In this document: positions 25,910 through 36,359 of the stretch, one piece after another
Layout: each line of letters begins with the position of its first letter
Numbering within the stretch: the stretch's first letter is position 1
Assembly (NCBI GenBank): GCA_020053735.1
Contig: JAGVMP010000012.1
Location: 62,001-126,000 of the forward strand
Length of the DNA stretch: 64,000 bases
Direction of reading: 5' to 3'
From: Pseudomonadota bacterium
GTDB lineage: Bacteria > Pseudomonadota > Gammaproteobacteria > Burkholderiales > Methylophilaceae
Translations under genes and position numbers: made by a program
Notes under the pieces: generated by a model
The model's database searches: none
The model's input: the letters and a program-made list of their open reading frames with translations, nothing else
Told to the model about the DNA's origin: nothing

Positions 25910-26674
25910 ATGTCAGTAACTATGCGTCAAATGCTAGAGGCCGGTGTTCACTTTGGCCACCAAACCCGTTATTGGAACCCAAAAATGGCAGAGTACATTT
26001 TCGGTGATCGTAACAAAATTCATATTGTAAACCTTGAAAAAACCTTGCCATTGTTTGAAGATGCGATGAAATATACGCGCACATTGGCAGCCAACAAGGG
26101 CCGTATTTTATTCGTCGGCACCAAGCGCCAAGCCCGCGATATTGTAAAAGAAGAAGCCGTGCGCGCAGGTTGTGCTTATGTTAATCATCGTTGGTTAGGC
26201 GGGATGCTAACCAATTTCAAAACGGTTAAACAATCAATCAAACGTTTGCACGACTTTGATGCGATGTTGTTAGACGGCAGCTTAGAAAAATTCGGCAAAA
26301 AAGAAGCGCTTGGTTACAAACGCGAAATCGAAAAATTAGAGCGCTCAATCGGTGGCATTAAAGAAATGGGCGGCTTGCCAGATGCGATATTTATTATTGA
26401 TGTAGGCCACGAAAGTGGCGCCATTACTGAAGCAGCTAAATTAGGCATTCCAGTGATTGGCGTTGTGGATACTAACAATTCACCAGACGGCGTGGCTTAT
26501 GTGATTCCAGGCAACGACGATTCCTCACGTGCGATTCGCTTGTATGCACGTGGCATGGCTGATGCGGTGTTGGATGGTAAAGCAAATGCGATTACTGAAT
26601 TGGTAAAATCTGCTAAAGAAGACGTTACGTCTAATACGGTAGAAGTTGCGGCTGAAGCAGTAGCAGCTGAGTAA
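25910..26674 (+). CDS. rpsB: 30S ribosomal protein S2
   Basis: Small-subunit protein uS2, 254 aa. [59 protein letters not shown] and [17 protein letters not shown] are the typical motifs. GGAG lies before the ATG. First of rpsB-tsf-pyrH-frr; a strong terminator after it suggests that tsf expression is partly independent. Confidence 0.98.
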   Translation: MSVTMRQMLEAGVHFGHQTRYWNPKMAEYIFGDRNKIHIVNLEKTLPLFEDAMKYTRTLAANKGRILFVGTKRQARDIVKEEAVRAGCAYVNHRWLGGMLTNFKTVKQSIKRLHDFDAMLLDGSLEKFGKKEALGYKREIEKLERSIGGIKEMGGLPDAIFIIDVGHESGAITEAAKLGIPVIGVVDTNNSPDGVAYVIPGNDDSSRAIRLYARGMADAVLDGKANAITELVKSAKEDVTSNTVEVAAEAVAAE

Positions 26675-26685
26675 TAGTTGCAATT

Positions 26686-26713
26686 AAAAAGGGGCGTATA
26701 GCCCCTTTTTCTA
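26686..26713 (+). terminator. terminator/attenuator between rpsB and tsf
   Basis: Perfect stem AAAAAGGGGC / GCCCCTTTTT with GTATA loop and T-run. In many bacteria such a hairpin reduces, but does not abolish, readthrough into tsf. Confidence 0.9.
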
Positions 26714-26754
26714 TTTAAAAAATATACGTTAAATATACCTTTTAGGAGCTAAAA

Positions 26755-27642
26755 ATGGCTGAAAGCATGATTGAAATCTCGGCAAGCATGGTAAAAGAGT
26801 TACGTGAGCGCACCGATGCGCCGATGATGGATTGTAAAAAAGCACTGACAGAAGCTGAAGGCGACATGACACGTGCAGAAGAAATTTTACGTGTACGTTT
26901 TGGCAATAAAGCCAGCAAAGCTGCAGGTCGTGTAGCAGCTGAAGGTACTGTGGGTGTATCTATTGCAGCGGATGGTAAAACTGGTGCGATGATTGAAGTG
27001 AATAGTGAAACTGACTTTTGTGCAAAAAATGAAGACTTTTTAGCATTTACCAGTGAGTTAGCAGGTATTGTTGCGGCAAATAATGCGGCGGATATTACTG
27101 CTGTTGGTGCATTAGCGATGAGAAATGCTACGGTAGAAGAAACCCGCGCGCAATTAGTGGGAAAAATTGGCGAAAACATTACACCACGTCGCTTCGTCAA
27201 AATTAATGCAGCTGGCAAATTGGCTAGCTACGTACATGGCAGCAAAATCGGGGTGTTGGTGGATTTGGTTGGTGGTGATGATACATTGGCCAAAGATATT
27301 GCCATGCACATTGCGGCGGCAAAACCAAAATCACTCGATGCTAGCGGCATTTCACAAGATTTAATTGACGCTGAGCGCCGTGTAGCCATTGAAAAAGCCA
27401 AAGAAGCGGGCAAGCCAGAAACAATGCTGGAAAAAATTGCAGATGGTACTGTGCAAAAATTCTTAAAAGAAGTGACTTTGCTCAGTCAAGTGTTTGTTAA
27501 AGATGACAAATTTACCATTGAGTCATTATTAAAATCTAAGGGCGCATCAGTCGCTTCTTTCACTATGTACACAGTAGGTGAGGGCATTGAAAAAGCGGTA
27601 GTAGATTACGCTGCAGAAGTTGCGGCAGCCGCTAAGGTTTAG
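26755..27642 (+). CDS. tsf: translation elongation factor Ts
   Basis: Nucleotide exchange factor for EF-Tu, 295 aa. The N-terminal UBA-like domain has [20 protein letters not shown], followed by [21 protein letters not shown]. The core shows [33 protein letters not shown] and [20 protein letters not shown]. Normal length; AGGAG precedes the ATG. Second gene of the rpsB cluster. Confidence 0.98.
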   Translation: MAESMIEISASMVKELRERTDAPMMDCKKALTEAEGDMTRAEEILRVRFGNKASKAAGRVAAEGTVGVSIAADGKTGAMIEVNSETDFCAKNEDFLAFTSELAGIVAANNAADITAVGALAMRNATVEETRAQLVGKIGENITPRRFVKINAAGKLASYVHGSKIGVLVDLVGGDDTLAKDIAMHIAAAKPKSLDASGISQDLIDAERRVAIEKAKEAGKPETMLEKIADGTVQKFLKEVTLLSQVFVKDDKFTIESLLKSKGASVASFTMYTVGEGIEKAVVDYAAEVAAAAKV

Positions 27643-27654
27643 TTTCAGCGTATA

Positions 27655-27685
27655 AAAAAGTGGACTTTGAGTCCACTTTTTTTTC
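27655..27685 (+). terminator. terminator after tsf
   Basis: Stem AAAAAAGTGGACT / AGTCCACTTTTTT with a short loop and run of eight T. Confidence 0.92.
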
Positions 27686-27773
27686 GCCATGACTTCTATA
27701 ATTTGTCTTAAAAACCGAGCAAACACGCCTAGTTTGTGATTAAATAAGCAAACTTAAAATTACTGGGAAACGC

Positions 27774-28487
27774 ATGGCAAAACCTGCATTTAAACGCATC
27801 TTACTTAAACTTTCTGGTGAAGCGCTGATGGGCGAAGACCCTTATGGTATTAACCGTGCGACGATTACTGACATCGTGGTGCAAGTGAAAGATATTGTTG
27901 AGTTAGGTGTTGAAGTAGGTATCGTCATTGGTGGAGGTAATATTTTTCGTGGCGTGGCACCAGCGGCTGAGGGCATGGATAGAGCTACTGCAGATTACAT
28001 GGGCATGCTGGCGACGGTAATGAATGCATTGGCACTGCAAGATGCGATGCGTCATGTGGGTGTTGAAGCGCGCGTACAAAGTGCGCTAGGCATTGAGTTT
28101 GTTGAACCTTACGTCCGCGCAAAAGCCTTGCGTGCGCTAGAAAAAGGGCGTGTTGTAATTTTTGCTGCAGGTACGGGGAATCCTTTCTTTACCACAGATA
28201 CAGCGGCGGCGCTGCGTGGCATGGAAATTGACGCGGAAATCGTACTCAAAGCCACCAAAGTAGATGGTATTTATACGGCAGATCCTAAAAAAGACCCGAA
28301 AGCTGCCAAATACGACACCGTGACATTTGATGAAGCTATCCAAAAAGACTTAAAAGTGATGGATGCGACAGCATTTACCTTGTGTCGCGACCAAAAACTA
28401 CCGATTGCGGTATTTAATATTTTTAAAGCGGGCGCACTCAAAAAAGTTGTAATGGGTGAAAAAGAAGGTACTCGGGTAATTGTATAA
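27774..28487 (+). CDS. pyrH: UMP kinase
   Basis: Amino-acid-kinase-fold uridylate kinase, 237 aa, making UDP from [49 protein letters not shown] and [19 protein letters not shown] are diagnostic. It follows the tsf terminator with its own upstream region of about 90 bp and precedes frr in the conserved order. Confidence 0.98.
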   Translation: MAKPAFKRILLKLSGEALMGEDPYGINRATITDIVVQVKDIVELGVEVGIVIGGGNIFRGVAPAAEGMDRATADYMGMLATVMNALALQDAMRHVGVEARVQSALGIEFVEPYVRAKALRALEKGRVVIFAAGTGNPFFTTDTAAALRGMEIDAEIVLKATKVDGIYTADPKKDPKAAKYDTVTFDEAIQKDLKVMDATAFTLCRDQKLPIAVFNIFKAGALKKVVMGEKEGTRVIV

Positions 28488-28523
28488 AAGTGATTGTTAA
28501 AAAAGATTTAGTTGGGGAATAAT

Positions 28524-29081
28524 ATGTTAGAAGATATAAAAAAAACGGCAGATGCCAAAATGCAAAAGTCATTAGAATCGTTAAAAAATGACCTTGCAAA
28601 AGTTCGTACAGGTCGTGCCCATACTGGCTTGCTAGACCATGTGATGGTGGAGTACTACGGTAGCATGGTGGCGATCAATCAAGTAGCCAATGTGAATTTG
28701 GGCGATGCGCGCACCATACACGTACAGCCTTACGAAAAAAATATGATAAGCAAAGTGGAGAAAGCCATTCGCGATTGCGATTTAGGCTTAAACCCTGCTA
28801 CGAATGGTGATCTGGTGCGTGTGCCTATGCCTATGTTGACAGAAGAGCGCCGTCGCGATTTGACTAAAATAGTACGTGGCGAGGCCGAAGGCGCTAAGGT
28901 GGCGATCAGAAACGTGCGACGCGATGCCAATGACACATTAAAAAAATTGCTTAAGGATAAAGAAATCAGTGAAGACGACGAACGCCGTACTCAGGATGAA
29001 GTGCAGAAGCTCACGGATAAAACGGTGCTAGAAGTGGACAGATTGCTCGCTGCTAAAGAAACCGATTTGATGGCTGTTTGA
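28524..29081 (+). CDS. frr: ribosome recycling factor
   Basis: Splits post-termination ribosomes with EF-G; 185 aa when started at ATG 28524, which is the standard family length. [15 protein letters not shown]-type motif ([15 protein letters not shown]), [35 protein letters not shown] and [18 protein letters not shown] are present. An in-frame TTG at 28512 overlaps the GGGG Shine-Dalgarno sequence and is not a likely start. Confidence 0.97.
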   Translation: MLEDIKKTADAKMQKSLESLKNDLAKVRTGRAHTGLLDHVMVEYYGSMVAINQVANVNLGDARTIHVQPYEKNMISKVEKAIRDCDLGLNPATNGDLVRVPMPMLTEERRRDLTKIVRGEAEGAKVAIRNVRRDANDTLKKLLKDKEISEDDERRTQDEVQKLTDKTVLEVDRLLAAKETDLMAV

Positions 29082-29113
29082 TTAGCCAGGCTAATTTAAT
29101 TTAGGCAAACCTA

Positions 29114-29881
29114 ATGGGTTTATTTTCCAGCTCTACGCAAACCATCCCGGTCTCAGGAGAAGTGCCAAGTCATATCGCAGTGATTATGGATGGCAATGGC
29201 CGATGGGCTAGAAAGCGCTTTCTGCCCAGGGTTGCTGGGCATAAGCGTGGTGTAGAAGTCGTCCGCGGTTTAGTCAAGCAGTGCGCAAAACTCAATGTAA
29301 AATACCTGACATTATTTGCCTTTAGCAGCGAGAATTGGCGCCGGCCAGAAGATGAGGTGTCTTTTTTGATGGGTTTGTTTATGGATTCGCTTAAACGCGA
29401 AGTGACCAAGTTGCATGAAAATAATATTCGTTTAGTTTTAATTGGCAATCGCAGCAAATTTAGTACTGAATTGGTGACACAAATAGAACTGGCAGAAGAA
29501 TTAACTGCAAAAAATACTGGTTTAACGCTAACCATTGCCGCTAATTATGGTGGGCGCTGGGATATTTTAAATGCCACCAATCAAATGGTCAGCAAAAATG
29601 CGATTAAACACCCCGGAAAAGCTGACTTTACCGAAGAAGATTTAGCGCCGCATTTGGCCATGCACTATGCAACAGAGCCTGATTTATTTATCCGTACTGG
29701 GGGCGAAAAACGCGTGAGTAACTTTTTGCTTTGGCAATTGGCCTACACTGAGTTTTATTTTACCGATACGCTGTGGCCAGATTTTGATGAGAAAGCCTTT
29801 CAACTCGCCATTCAATCCTATCAACAGCGTGAGCGGCGCTTTGGTCGAACCAGTGAACAGTTAGCTAGCTCCAATGCTTAA
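29114..29881 (+). CDS. uppS: undecaprenyl diphosphate synthase
   Basis: Cis-prenyltransferase making the C55 lipid carrier of peptidoglycan and polysaccharide synthesis, 255 aa. IAVIMDGNGRWARKR with the catalytic Asp, VAGHKRGVEVV, TLFAFSSENWRRPEDEV and PDLFIRTGGEKRVSNFLLWQ are hallmarks. It begins the lipid part of the cluster, 32 bp after frr. Confidence 0.97.
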   Translation: MGLFSSSTQTIPVSGEVPSHIAVIMDGNGRWARKRFLPRVAGHKRGVEVVRGLVKQCAKLNVKYLTLFAFSSENWRRPEDEVSFLMGLFMDSLKREVTKLHENNIRLVLIGNRSKFSTELVTQIELAEELTAKNTGLTLTIAANYGGRWDILNATNQMVSKNAIKHPGKADFTEEDLAPHLAMHYATEPDLFIRTGGEKRVSNFLLWQLAYTEFYFTDTLWPDFDEKAFQLAIQSYQQRERRFGRTSEQLASSNA

Positions 29882-29918
29882 CTCAAATTATGTTTAAAAA
29901 TCATGCTTAACCTATCTA

Positions 29919-30728
29919 ATGCTTAAGACTCGCATCATCACTGCGTTAATTTTGGTTGTTGTTTTTATTCCTGCATTATTTATGCTCTCTAATACCTATT
30001 GGGCTTATGGCATGTTGGCATTGACTCTAGTGGCCTTAAATGAGTGGGCTGGCATGATTCAATTACCCACTAAACAGCGTGCTATTTATTTGGCTGTTGC
30101 TGCTATGGCAGGACTAATTGCAGTACAGATGCTGGAGCAGCAAGGTTTTCACTGGTTTTTCTTCAAATCACTTAACGTTTTTTTTGTTGTCGCTTTATTT
30201 TGGACGTTGATTGTGCCAATCTGGCTAGCTAAGAAATGGATACTTAGCAAATACGTGCTAGCATTGCTGGGGCTTTTGTTGATGGCATCTGTTTGGGTCG
30301 CTCTTATCTGCGCTAAAGGTGCAGACCCAAGACTGTTGCTAGCGCTAGTTGCAACAATTTGGATTGCCGATAGTGCGGCTTATTTTGCTGGGAAAAAATT
30401 TGGTAGACACAAACTCGCACCCAGTATTAGTCCAGGCAAAACATGGGAGGGCGTGCTGGGTGCGCTGATTGCAGTCACTATTTATGGGGTTATTTTGTAT
30501 TTAGCATTTAACATCAACAGCTTGGCCATATTCCCTGCACTATGGCTAATCACTGGCTTTGGCGTCATTGGTGACTTATTTGAATCTATGTTAAAACGCC
30601 AAGCCAATATGAAAGATAGCGGCCAAATATTGCCTGGTCACGGTGGTATCTTAGACCGTATTGATGGCATCATCCCAAGCCTGCCCATCGCCATTTTAAT
30701 GATTTATGCCTACAATTTGTGGTCCTAA
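29919..30728 (+). CDS. cdsA: phosphatidate cytidylyltransferase
   Basis: Integral membrane CDP-diacylglycerol synthase, 269 aa with about seven helices. The C-terminal signature includes SPGKTWEGVLGALI, IGDLFESMLKRQANMKDSG and LPGHGGILDRIDG. It supplies phospholipid head-group chemistry. It sits between uppS and dxr in the conserved order. Confidence 0.95.
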   Translation: MLKTRIITALILVVVFIPALFMLSNTYWAYGMLALTLVALNEWAGMIQLPTKQRAIYLAVAAMAGLIAVQMLEQQGFHWFFFKSLNVFFVVALFWTLIVPIWLAKKWILSKYVLALLGLLLMASVWVALICAKGADPRLLLALVATIWIADSAAYFAGKKFGRHKLAPSISPGKTWEGVLGALIAVTIYGVILYLAFNINSLAIFPALWLITGFGVIGDLFESMLKRQANMKDSGQILPGHGGILDRIDGIIPSLPIAILMIYAYNLWS

Positions 30729-30742
30729 AAGATATATAAAAC

Positions 30743-31963
30743 ATGACAGTGCAAAATATCACTATTTTAGGTAGCACGGGTACCATCGGTAAGCAAACAT
30801 TAGATGTGATTGCTCGCCACCCTAGTCTATATAAGGCTTACGCGCTTGCCGCCAACAGTAATGTAACAGCACTTTTTGAACAATGCGTGCAATACAAACC
30901 CAGCTATGCTGCGATGTTGAGCGAAAAAGCCGCTCATGAGTTACGTAGCCAATTAAAAGCATATGGCAGTAATACCCAAGTATTATCAGGCATCAGCGGT
31001 TTAGAGCAAATTTCCAGTGACGACATAGTAGATAGTGTAATGGCGGCTATTGTTGGGGCAGCTGGCTTGAAGCCTGCCATGGCTGCGGCTAAAGCGGGTA
31101 AGCGCATATTGTTGGCAAATAAAGAAACACTGGTGATGGCGGGCAGTTTATTTATGCAGGCAGTCAAGGCCGGTGGGGCAACTTTGTTGCCGATTGACAG
31201 TGAGCATAATGCAATATTTCAAGTGATGCCACCAACAAGTGCTAACTCATTGGCTACTGGCGATATGCAGGCAATGGGTGTTAAAAAAATCATTTTAACC
31301 GCATCTGGCGGGCCATTTAGAGGCTACACGCAAATACAATTGGAAAACGTGACGCCTGAGTTAGCTTTAAAACATCCTAATTGGGTGATGGGCGCAAAAA
31401 TCACCATTGACTCTGCCAGCCTGATGAATAAGGGGCTGGAGGTGATTGAGGCGCATTGGCTATTTAATGCAAAACCCAATCAAATCGACGTCGTAGTGCA
31501 TCCGCAAAGTGTCATTCACTCCATGGTGGAATACGTTGACGGCAGTGTGTTGGCACAACTGGGCAACCCAGATATGCGCACGCCGATTGCCTATGCTTTG
31601 GCTTATCCCAATCGTATTGATTCTGGTGTGTCTTCACTCAATTTGTTGGAAATCGCTAAGTTAGAATTTGAAGTGCCCGATACTAAGCGCTTTCCATGTT
31701 TACAATTGGCTTATGATGCGCTTGCACTGGGCGGCACTGCGCCTACCATCCTCAATGCCGTCAACGAAGTAGCAGTAGCGGCGTTTTTAAGTAAACAAAT
31801 TCACTTTTTAGACATCCCCAAATTGATTGCAAACGCGCTAGACAATATTTCAGCCGAACCTGTATCGTCGCTAGCACAACTCATTGAAGTGGATACAACA
31901 GCAAGGCACTTTGCCGAAGCGAATATCTCAAAAAATAACACAAGGCTTATAGCAACCGCATGA
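30743..31963 (+). CDS. dxr: 1-deoxy-D-xylulose 5-phosphate reductoisomerase
   Basis: NADPH enzyme making 2-C-methylerythritol 4-phosphate for isoprenoids (including precursors of undecaprenol and squalene), 406 aa. ITILGSTGTIGKQTLDVI, LLANKETLVMAG, LLPIDSEHNAIFQ, LTASGGPFRG, MGAKITIDSASLMNKGLEVI are all typical. Its last bases overlap the rseP start (ATGA at 31960-31963). Confidence 0.97.
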   Translation: MTVQNITILGSTGTIGKQTLDVIARHPSLYKAYALAANSNVTALFEQCVQYKPSYAAMLSEKAAHELRSQLKAYGSNTQVLSGISGLEQISSDDIVDSVMAAIVGAAGLKPAMAAAKAGKRILLANKETLVMAGSLFMQAVKAGGATLLPIDSEHNAIFQVMPPTSANSLATGDMQAMGVKKIILTASGGPFRGYTQIQLENVTPELALKHPNWVMGAKITIDSASLMNKGLEVIEAHWLFNAKPNQIDVVVHPQSVIHSMVEYVDGSVLAQLGNPDMRTPIAYALAYPNRIDSGVSSLNLLEIAKLEFEVPDTKRFPCLQLAYDALALGGTAPTILNAVNEVAVAAFLSKQIHFLDIPKLIANALDNISAEPVSSLAQLIEVDTTARHFAEANISKNNTRLIATA

Positions 31964-33348
31964 TGACGCTAGTTGCATTTATTGTCACCATCGGGTTATT
32001 AGTCACCATCCACGAGTATGGCCATTTCCAGGTGGCGCGCTGGTGTGGCGTCAAAGTGCTTAAGTTTTCAATTGGCTTTGGTAAACCTTTATGGCAAAAG
32101 ACCTTTGGCAAAGATAAGACGCAATTTGTATTGGCTGCAATTCCGCTAGGTGGCTTTGTAAAAATGCTCGACGAGCGTGAATTAAAAGCAGAGCAAGAGG
32201 CCAATCCAGAACAACCAAAAATCAATTATTCTGATGCGGAGTTGCAACGCGCGTTTAATCGGCAAACTGTTTGGAAGCGCATCGCGATTGTTATTGCAGG
32301 GCCACTAGCAAATTTACTGCTGGCGATTGTGCTGTATTGGGGATTGTTTATGCTGGGCGTTACAGGCACGCGGCCTATAATTGGTGAGGTGGTGAGTAAC
32401 GGGCTGGCAGCTCAAGCCAGCTTAACCTCTGGCGAAGTTATACAAAAAATCAATGGTGAGCCTGTAAGTTCTTGGCAAGAAGCGCGTTGGATACTGCTAG
32501 AAGAATCACTGGAAAATAAAAGTGTAGAAATTGAAGCCATCAATCAAAACAATGAGTTGTTTCAACATACCTTGAGCTTTGCAGGCCTTAATAATGACAG
32601 CGAAGTTGATGTGCTTAAAAAAATTGGTGTAGAAGAATATAGACCATCTATCCCTGCGGTGATTGGTGAGATTCTGCCTGACAGCGCCGCAGAAATAGCA
32701 GGTTTTAAAGCAGGCGATAAAGTTATGAGTATAGATGGGGTGACGATTACCGATTGGGAACAAGTAGTGAATATCGTCAAAACCAGCCCGAACAAAAAAC
32801 TCTGGTTTGAAATTGAACGCGCGCAAAAAACCTTGCGTATTGCTGCAACGCCTGAAAAAGTAAAAGAAGATAGCAAAAGTGTGGGCCGCATGGGCGCAGC
32901 AGTGAAGATAGACCAAAAAGAATTGGACAAATTATTGGTGGAATTCAATTATTCACCATTGATAAGCTTGCAAAAGGCAGTGAGTAAAACTTGGGACACC
33001 TCAGTTTTTAGTCTTAAAATGCTTGGCAAAATGCTGTTAGGGCAAGTGTCGTTAAAAAGCATTAGTGGCCCAGTCACCATCGCCGACTATGCTGGAAAAA
33101 GCGCCAATATGGGCCTAAAAACGTTTTTGAGCTTTTTAGCTTTGGTCAGTATTAGCATTGGCGTACTTAACCTTTTGCCAATACCAGTGTTAGATGGCGG
33201 CCATTTGATGTATTATACGGTTGAGATTTTTAAAGGCTCACCAGTCTCAGAAAACATCATGCTGGCAGGTCAAAAAATAGGCTTTGCTATACTCGGCTTG
33301 CTGATGACGTTAGCGTTATTTAACGATTTTAACAGGCTGTTTACTTGA
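31960..33348 (+). CDS. rseP: RIP zinc metalloprotease RseP
   Basis: Site-2-type intramembrane protease of 462 aa that cleaves anti-sigma factors and signal-peptide remnants. The zinc motif is VTIHEYGHFQVARW (HExxH). Two PDZ domains occupy about 115-300 (EVIQKINGEPVSSWQEAR; AGFKAGDKVMSIDGVTITDW). The third ligand is in NLLPIPVLDGGHLMYY. Overlap with dxr implies coupling. In this genome RskA at the left of the window is a possible substrate, but that is speculation. Confidence 0.96.
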   Translation: MMTLVAFIVTIGLLVTIHEYGHFQVARWCGVKVLKFSIGFGKPLWQKTFGKDKTQFVLAAIPLGGFVKMLDERELKAEQEANPEQPKINYSDAELQRAFNRQTVWKRIAIVIAGPLANLLLAIVLYWGLFMLGVTGTRPIIGEVVSNGLAAQASLTSGEVIQKINGEPVSSWQEARWILLEESLENKSVEIEAINQNNELFQHTLSFAGLNNDSEVDVLKKIGVEEYRPSIPAVIGEILPDSAAEIAGFKAGDKVMSIDGVTITDWEQVVNIVKTSPNKKLWFEIERAQKTLRIAATPEKVKEDSKSVGRMGAAVKIDQKELDKLLVEFNYSPLISLQKAVSKTWDTSVFSLKMLGKMLLGQVSLKSISGPVTIADYAGKSANMGLKTFLSFLALVSISIGVLNLLPIPVLDGGHLMYYTVEIFKGSPVSENIMLAGQKIGFAILGLLMTLALFNDFNRLFT

Positions 33349-33355
33349 TAGATTT

Positions 33356-35713
33356 TTGCTTGATAGACTATTTCATCAAATATGGACACATAATTTGTTT
33401 ACAGTGAATCATTTATTTAAAACGCGACATATTCCCGCACTCATTTTTGCACTATTTAGCCAACAAGCGCTTGCACTAGAGCCGTTTGTGATTAAAGACA
33501 TTCGTGTAGAAGGCTTGCAACGTACCGAAGCGGGGACAATATTTACTTATTTGCCCGTGCAAGCTGGTGATGTGATGAGCGACGAAAAGGCCACGCAAGC
33601 GATTAAATCGTTGTATAACACAGGTTTTTTCAAAGATGTACGCATTGAAGCTGATGGTGATGTGCTGGTGGTGACGGTGCAAGAGCGTTCGGCCATTGCA
33701 AAGATTGATTTTAGTGGCAATAAATCATTTCCTTCAGACAAAATGACTGAAGGTTTGAAGCAGATTGGTATTTCTGAAGGCTTGATATTTGATAAATCCC
33801 AACTAGATCGCGCCGAACAAGAAATTAAGCGCCAATATTTAGCACAAGGTAAATATGGCGCTACGGTTAAAACAGTGGTTTCTCCTTTAGAGCGCAACCG
33901 CGTGGCTGTGAAGTTTGAGATTGAAGAAGGTATTGTTGCCAAGATTCGCGACATCAATATTGTAGGGAATAACGTATTTACTACCGAAGATTTGCGCGCC
34001 GAATTTCTGTTGACTACGCCAAACTGGATGAGCTGGTGGAATAAAGACGATCAATACTCTAAGCAAAAACTTACCGCAGATTTAGAAACGCTGAAGTCAT
34101 TTTATATGAATCAAGGATATTTAGAGTTTTCGATAGATTCTACGCAAGTGTCTATCTCACCTGATAAACAAGACATTTACATTACCGTTAACGTCACCGA
34201 AGGTGAAAAGTACACTATTAGCGATGTCAAACTAGCAGGTGAGTTGCAAGTGCCAGAAGAAGAGCTGAAGCCTTTGGTTAAAATCAATAAGGGCGATACC
34301 TTTAATCGCCAATTAGTCACAGAAACCAGCAAAGCGATTAGTGACAGACTGGGCAACGAAGGTTATGCGTTTTCTAATGTGAATGCAATCCCAGAAATTA
34401 ATAAACAAGACCACACCGCCGCTTTTACTTTTTTTGTTGATCCTGGCAAACGTGTATATGTACGCCGTATTAATTTAACTGGCAACACGCGCACACGTGA
34501 TTCAGTGTTGCGCCGCGAAATGCGTCAATTGGAGTCTGCATGGTACGCAGGAGATAAAATTAATCGCTCTAAAGAGCGTTTAGTTAGATTGCAATACTTT
34601 GATACGGTAGATTTAGAAACGCCTGCCGTGCCTGGCACCACCGACCAAGTCGATTTGAATGTGAATGTTACCGAAAAATCGACTGGTAGTATTCAATTTG
34701 GTGCTGGTTTATCAAGTAGTGATGGTGTGGTATTGGGTGTGACCATCAATCAACCTAACTTCTTAGGGACAGGTAACCGCGTGAATACGCAAATTAACAC
34801 CAGTAAAATAAATACCATCTATTCACTATCATTTACCGATCCTTACTTTACGCCTGATGGCGTCAGTAGAGGGTTTGATGTTTATAGACGTGATTTAAAT
34901 ACGAGATCTAATAACAATATCGGTACCTACAGCAGTCAATCTTATGGCGTGGGGGTGCGTTTTGGCTTACCCCTAAGCGAGAAAGACTTTCTCTCAGCAG
35001 GCTTGACGGCTGATTTTACTAAAGTAGATTTATCCAGTGATAGCCCAAAGCAATATTTAGATTTTTGTGGCAACAGCAGCGGTTGTAACAGCGACTCTTT
35101 ACAGCTTTCCAGCTCATGGACACATGATTCACGTGACAACACGCTATTCCCAAACAAAGGCGTACTACAAAGATTAACGGCAGAAGTTTCCTTGCCAGTG
35201 CTTGATTTAGAGTATTACAAAATTGATTATAAACATTCTTGGTTTAAAGAAGTGACTAAAGATGTGACGTTTATGCTGAATGGTGAGCTAGGTTATGCTG
35301 ATTCTTATGGCGATAAAGAATATCCGTTCTTTAAAAACTTTTATGTGGGTGGTGTAAACTCTGTACGTGGTTATGATAATGGCTCGATTGGCCCACGCGA
35401 TTTTGATCCCGGCACGAATAGAGATTTTGCAGTAGGTGGCACTACGCGCATTGTCGGTAATGCTGAGGTATTCATACCCGTACCATTGATTAAGAAATCT
35501 TCACAGTTTCGCTTAAGTGCATTTGTGGATGCTGGCAATGTGTACGGCAATAATGAGAGTATTAATCTAGGCGAGATAAGATACGGTGCAGGCGTGGGTG
35601 TAAGTTGGTTCTCTCCATTCGGTCCATTAAAGCTAGTGTTTGCTAAAGCGCTGAACGCGAAAGATACCGACGATACGCAAACCTTGCAATTCCAACTCGG
35701 GTCCCAATTTTAA
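33356..35713 (+). CDS. bamA: outer membrane protein assembly factor BamA
   Basis: Omp85 protein inserting beta-barrels in the outer membrane, up to 785 aa. Five POTRA domains span about 45-440 (starting EPFVIKDIRVEGLQRTEAGT) and a 16-strand barrel follows with the NFYVGGVNSVRGYDNGSIGP lid motif (VRGY) and a C-terminal Phe (GSQF). The TTG at 33356 gives an overlong leader. GTG at 33404 gives a cleaner signal peptide (FKTRHIPALIFALFSQQALA) and is the more likely start. Confidence 0.95.
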   Translation: MLDRLFHQIWTHNLFTVNHLFKTRHIPALIFALFSQQALALEPFVIKDIRVEGLQRTEAGTIFTYLPVQAGDVMSDEKATQAIKSLYNTGFFKDVRIEADGDVLVVTVQERSAIAKIDFSGNKSFPSDKMTEGLKQIGISEGLIFDKSQLDRAEQEIKRQYLAQGKYGATVKTVVSPLERNRVAVKFEIEEGIVAKIRDINIVGNNVFTTEDLRAEFLLTTPNWMSWWNKDDQYSKQKLTADLETLKSFYMNQGYLEFSIDSTQVSISPDKQDIYITVNVTEGEKYTISDVKLAGELQVPEEELKPLVKINKGDTFNRQLVTETSKAISDRLGNEGYAFSNVNAIPEINKQDHTAAFTFFVDPGKRVYVRRINLTGNTRTRDSVLRREMRQLESAWYAGDKINRSKERLVRLQYFDTVDLETPAVPGTTDQVDLNVNVTEKSTGSIQFGAGLSSSDGVVLGVTINQPNFLGTGNRVNTQINTSKINTIYSLSFTDPYFTPDGVSRGFDVYRRDLNTRSNNNIGTYSSQSYGVGVRFGLPLSEKDFLSAGLTADFTKVDLSSDSPKQYLDFCGNSSGCNSDSLQLSSSWTHDSRDNTLFPNKGVLQRLTAEVSLPVLDLEYYKIDYKHSWFKEVTKDVTFMLNGELGYADSYGDKEYPFFKNFYVGGVNSVRGYDNGSIGPRDFDPGTNRDFAVGGTTRIVGNAEVFIPVPLIKKSSQFRLSAFVDAGNVYGNNESINLGEIRYGAGVGVSWFSPFGPLKLVFAKALNAKDTDDTQTLQFQLGSQF

Positions 35714-35814
35714 TCTGGTTCATTAAAAATTATTACAGTACGTTTACCAAATTTAATAGTAAAATTGCTTAATAGGCATTGTGCGTGGCGCATAAAAGAG
35801 TGAAGGGATTTAAA

Positions 35815-36330
35815 TTGAATTTTCAGTCTAAGATTTTATTACCTAACGTTTTATTGTTAGTAGCATTCTTGTTTTCAGCCAGCTTAGATGCCGCAGAGCT
35901 TAAGATAGGCTATGTGCAAGTAGATAAAATCTTGCAAGAAGCACCTCAAACTGCAGAAAGTGGTAAAAAACTTGAGCGCGAGTTTGGCCCAAAATCGCAA
36001 GAGTTAGACCGTATGCAAAAGCAGATTCGGGACATTGAAGCTATGCTAGACAAAGATAGGCTCACAATTTCTGAAACAGATCGCCGCAACAAAGAGCGCG
36101 ATGTGTCTAACTTAAAAATCGAGTTTCAACGTAAACAGCGTGAGTTGCGTGAGGATATTAACTTGCGTAAAAATGAAGAGCTCGCTAGCCTGCAAGACCG
36201 CATTAATAAGGCCGTGCAGACAGTATCAGAAACTGATGGTTACGATTTAGTGGTCTATGGTGGCGTAGCCTATGCCAGCAAGAAAATTGATATTACCGAC
36301 AAAGTGCTCAAGCTACTAGGTAAAAAATAG
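35815..36330 (+). CDS. ompH: periplasmic chaperone Skp/OmpH
   Basis: Periplasmic chaperone carrying unfolded outer-membrane proteins to BAM, 171 aa with TTG start at 35815. This start has a GAAGGGA Shine-Dalgarno sequence 7 bp upstream and gives a clear signal peptide (KILLPNVLLLVAFLFSASLDA). The mature part begins ELKIGYVQVDKILQEAPQ and has a long coiled coil (about 50-130) typical of Skp tentacles. It lies between bamA and lpxD as usual. Confidence 0.92.
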   Translation: MNFQSKILLPNVLLLVAFLFSASLDAAELKIGYVQVDKILQEAPQTAESGKKLEREFGPKSQELDRMQKQIRDIEAMLDKDRLTISETDRRNKERDVSNLKIEFQRKQRELREDINLRKNEELASLQDRINKAVQTVSETDGYDLVVYGGVAYASKKIDITDKVLKLLGKK

Positions 36331-36359
36331 TATTTAAATCTGCGGTATGAAAACTCCAC

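Noticed and set aside
28512-28523. TTG start four codons upstream for frr
   Set aside because: It overlaps the GGGG ribosome-binding site, and ATG 28524 gives the standard 185 aa.
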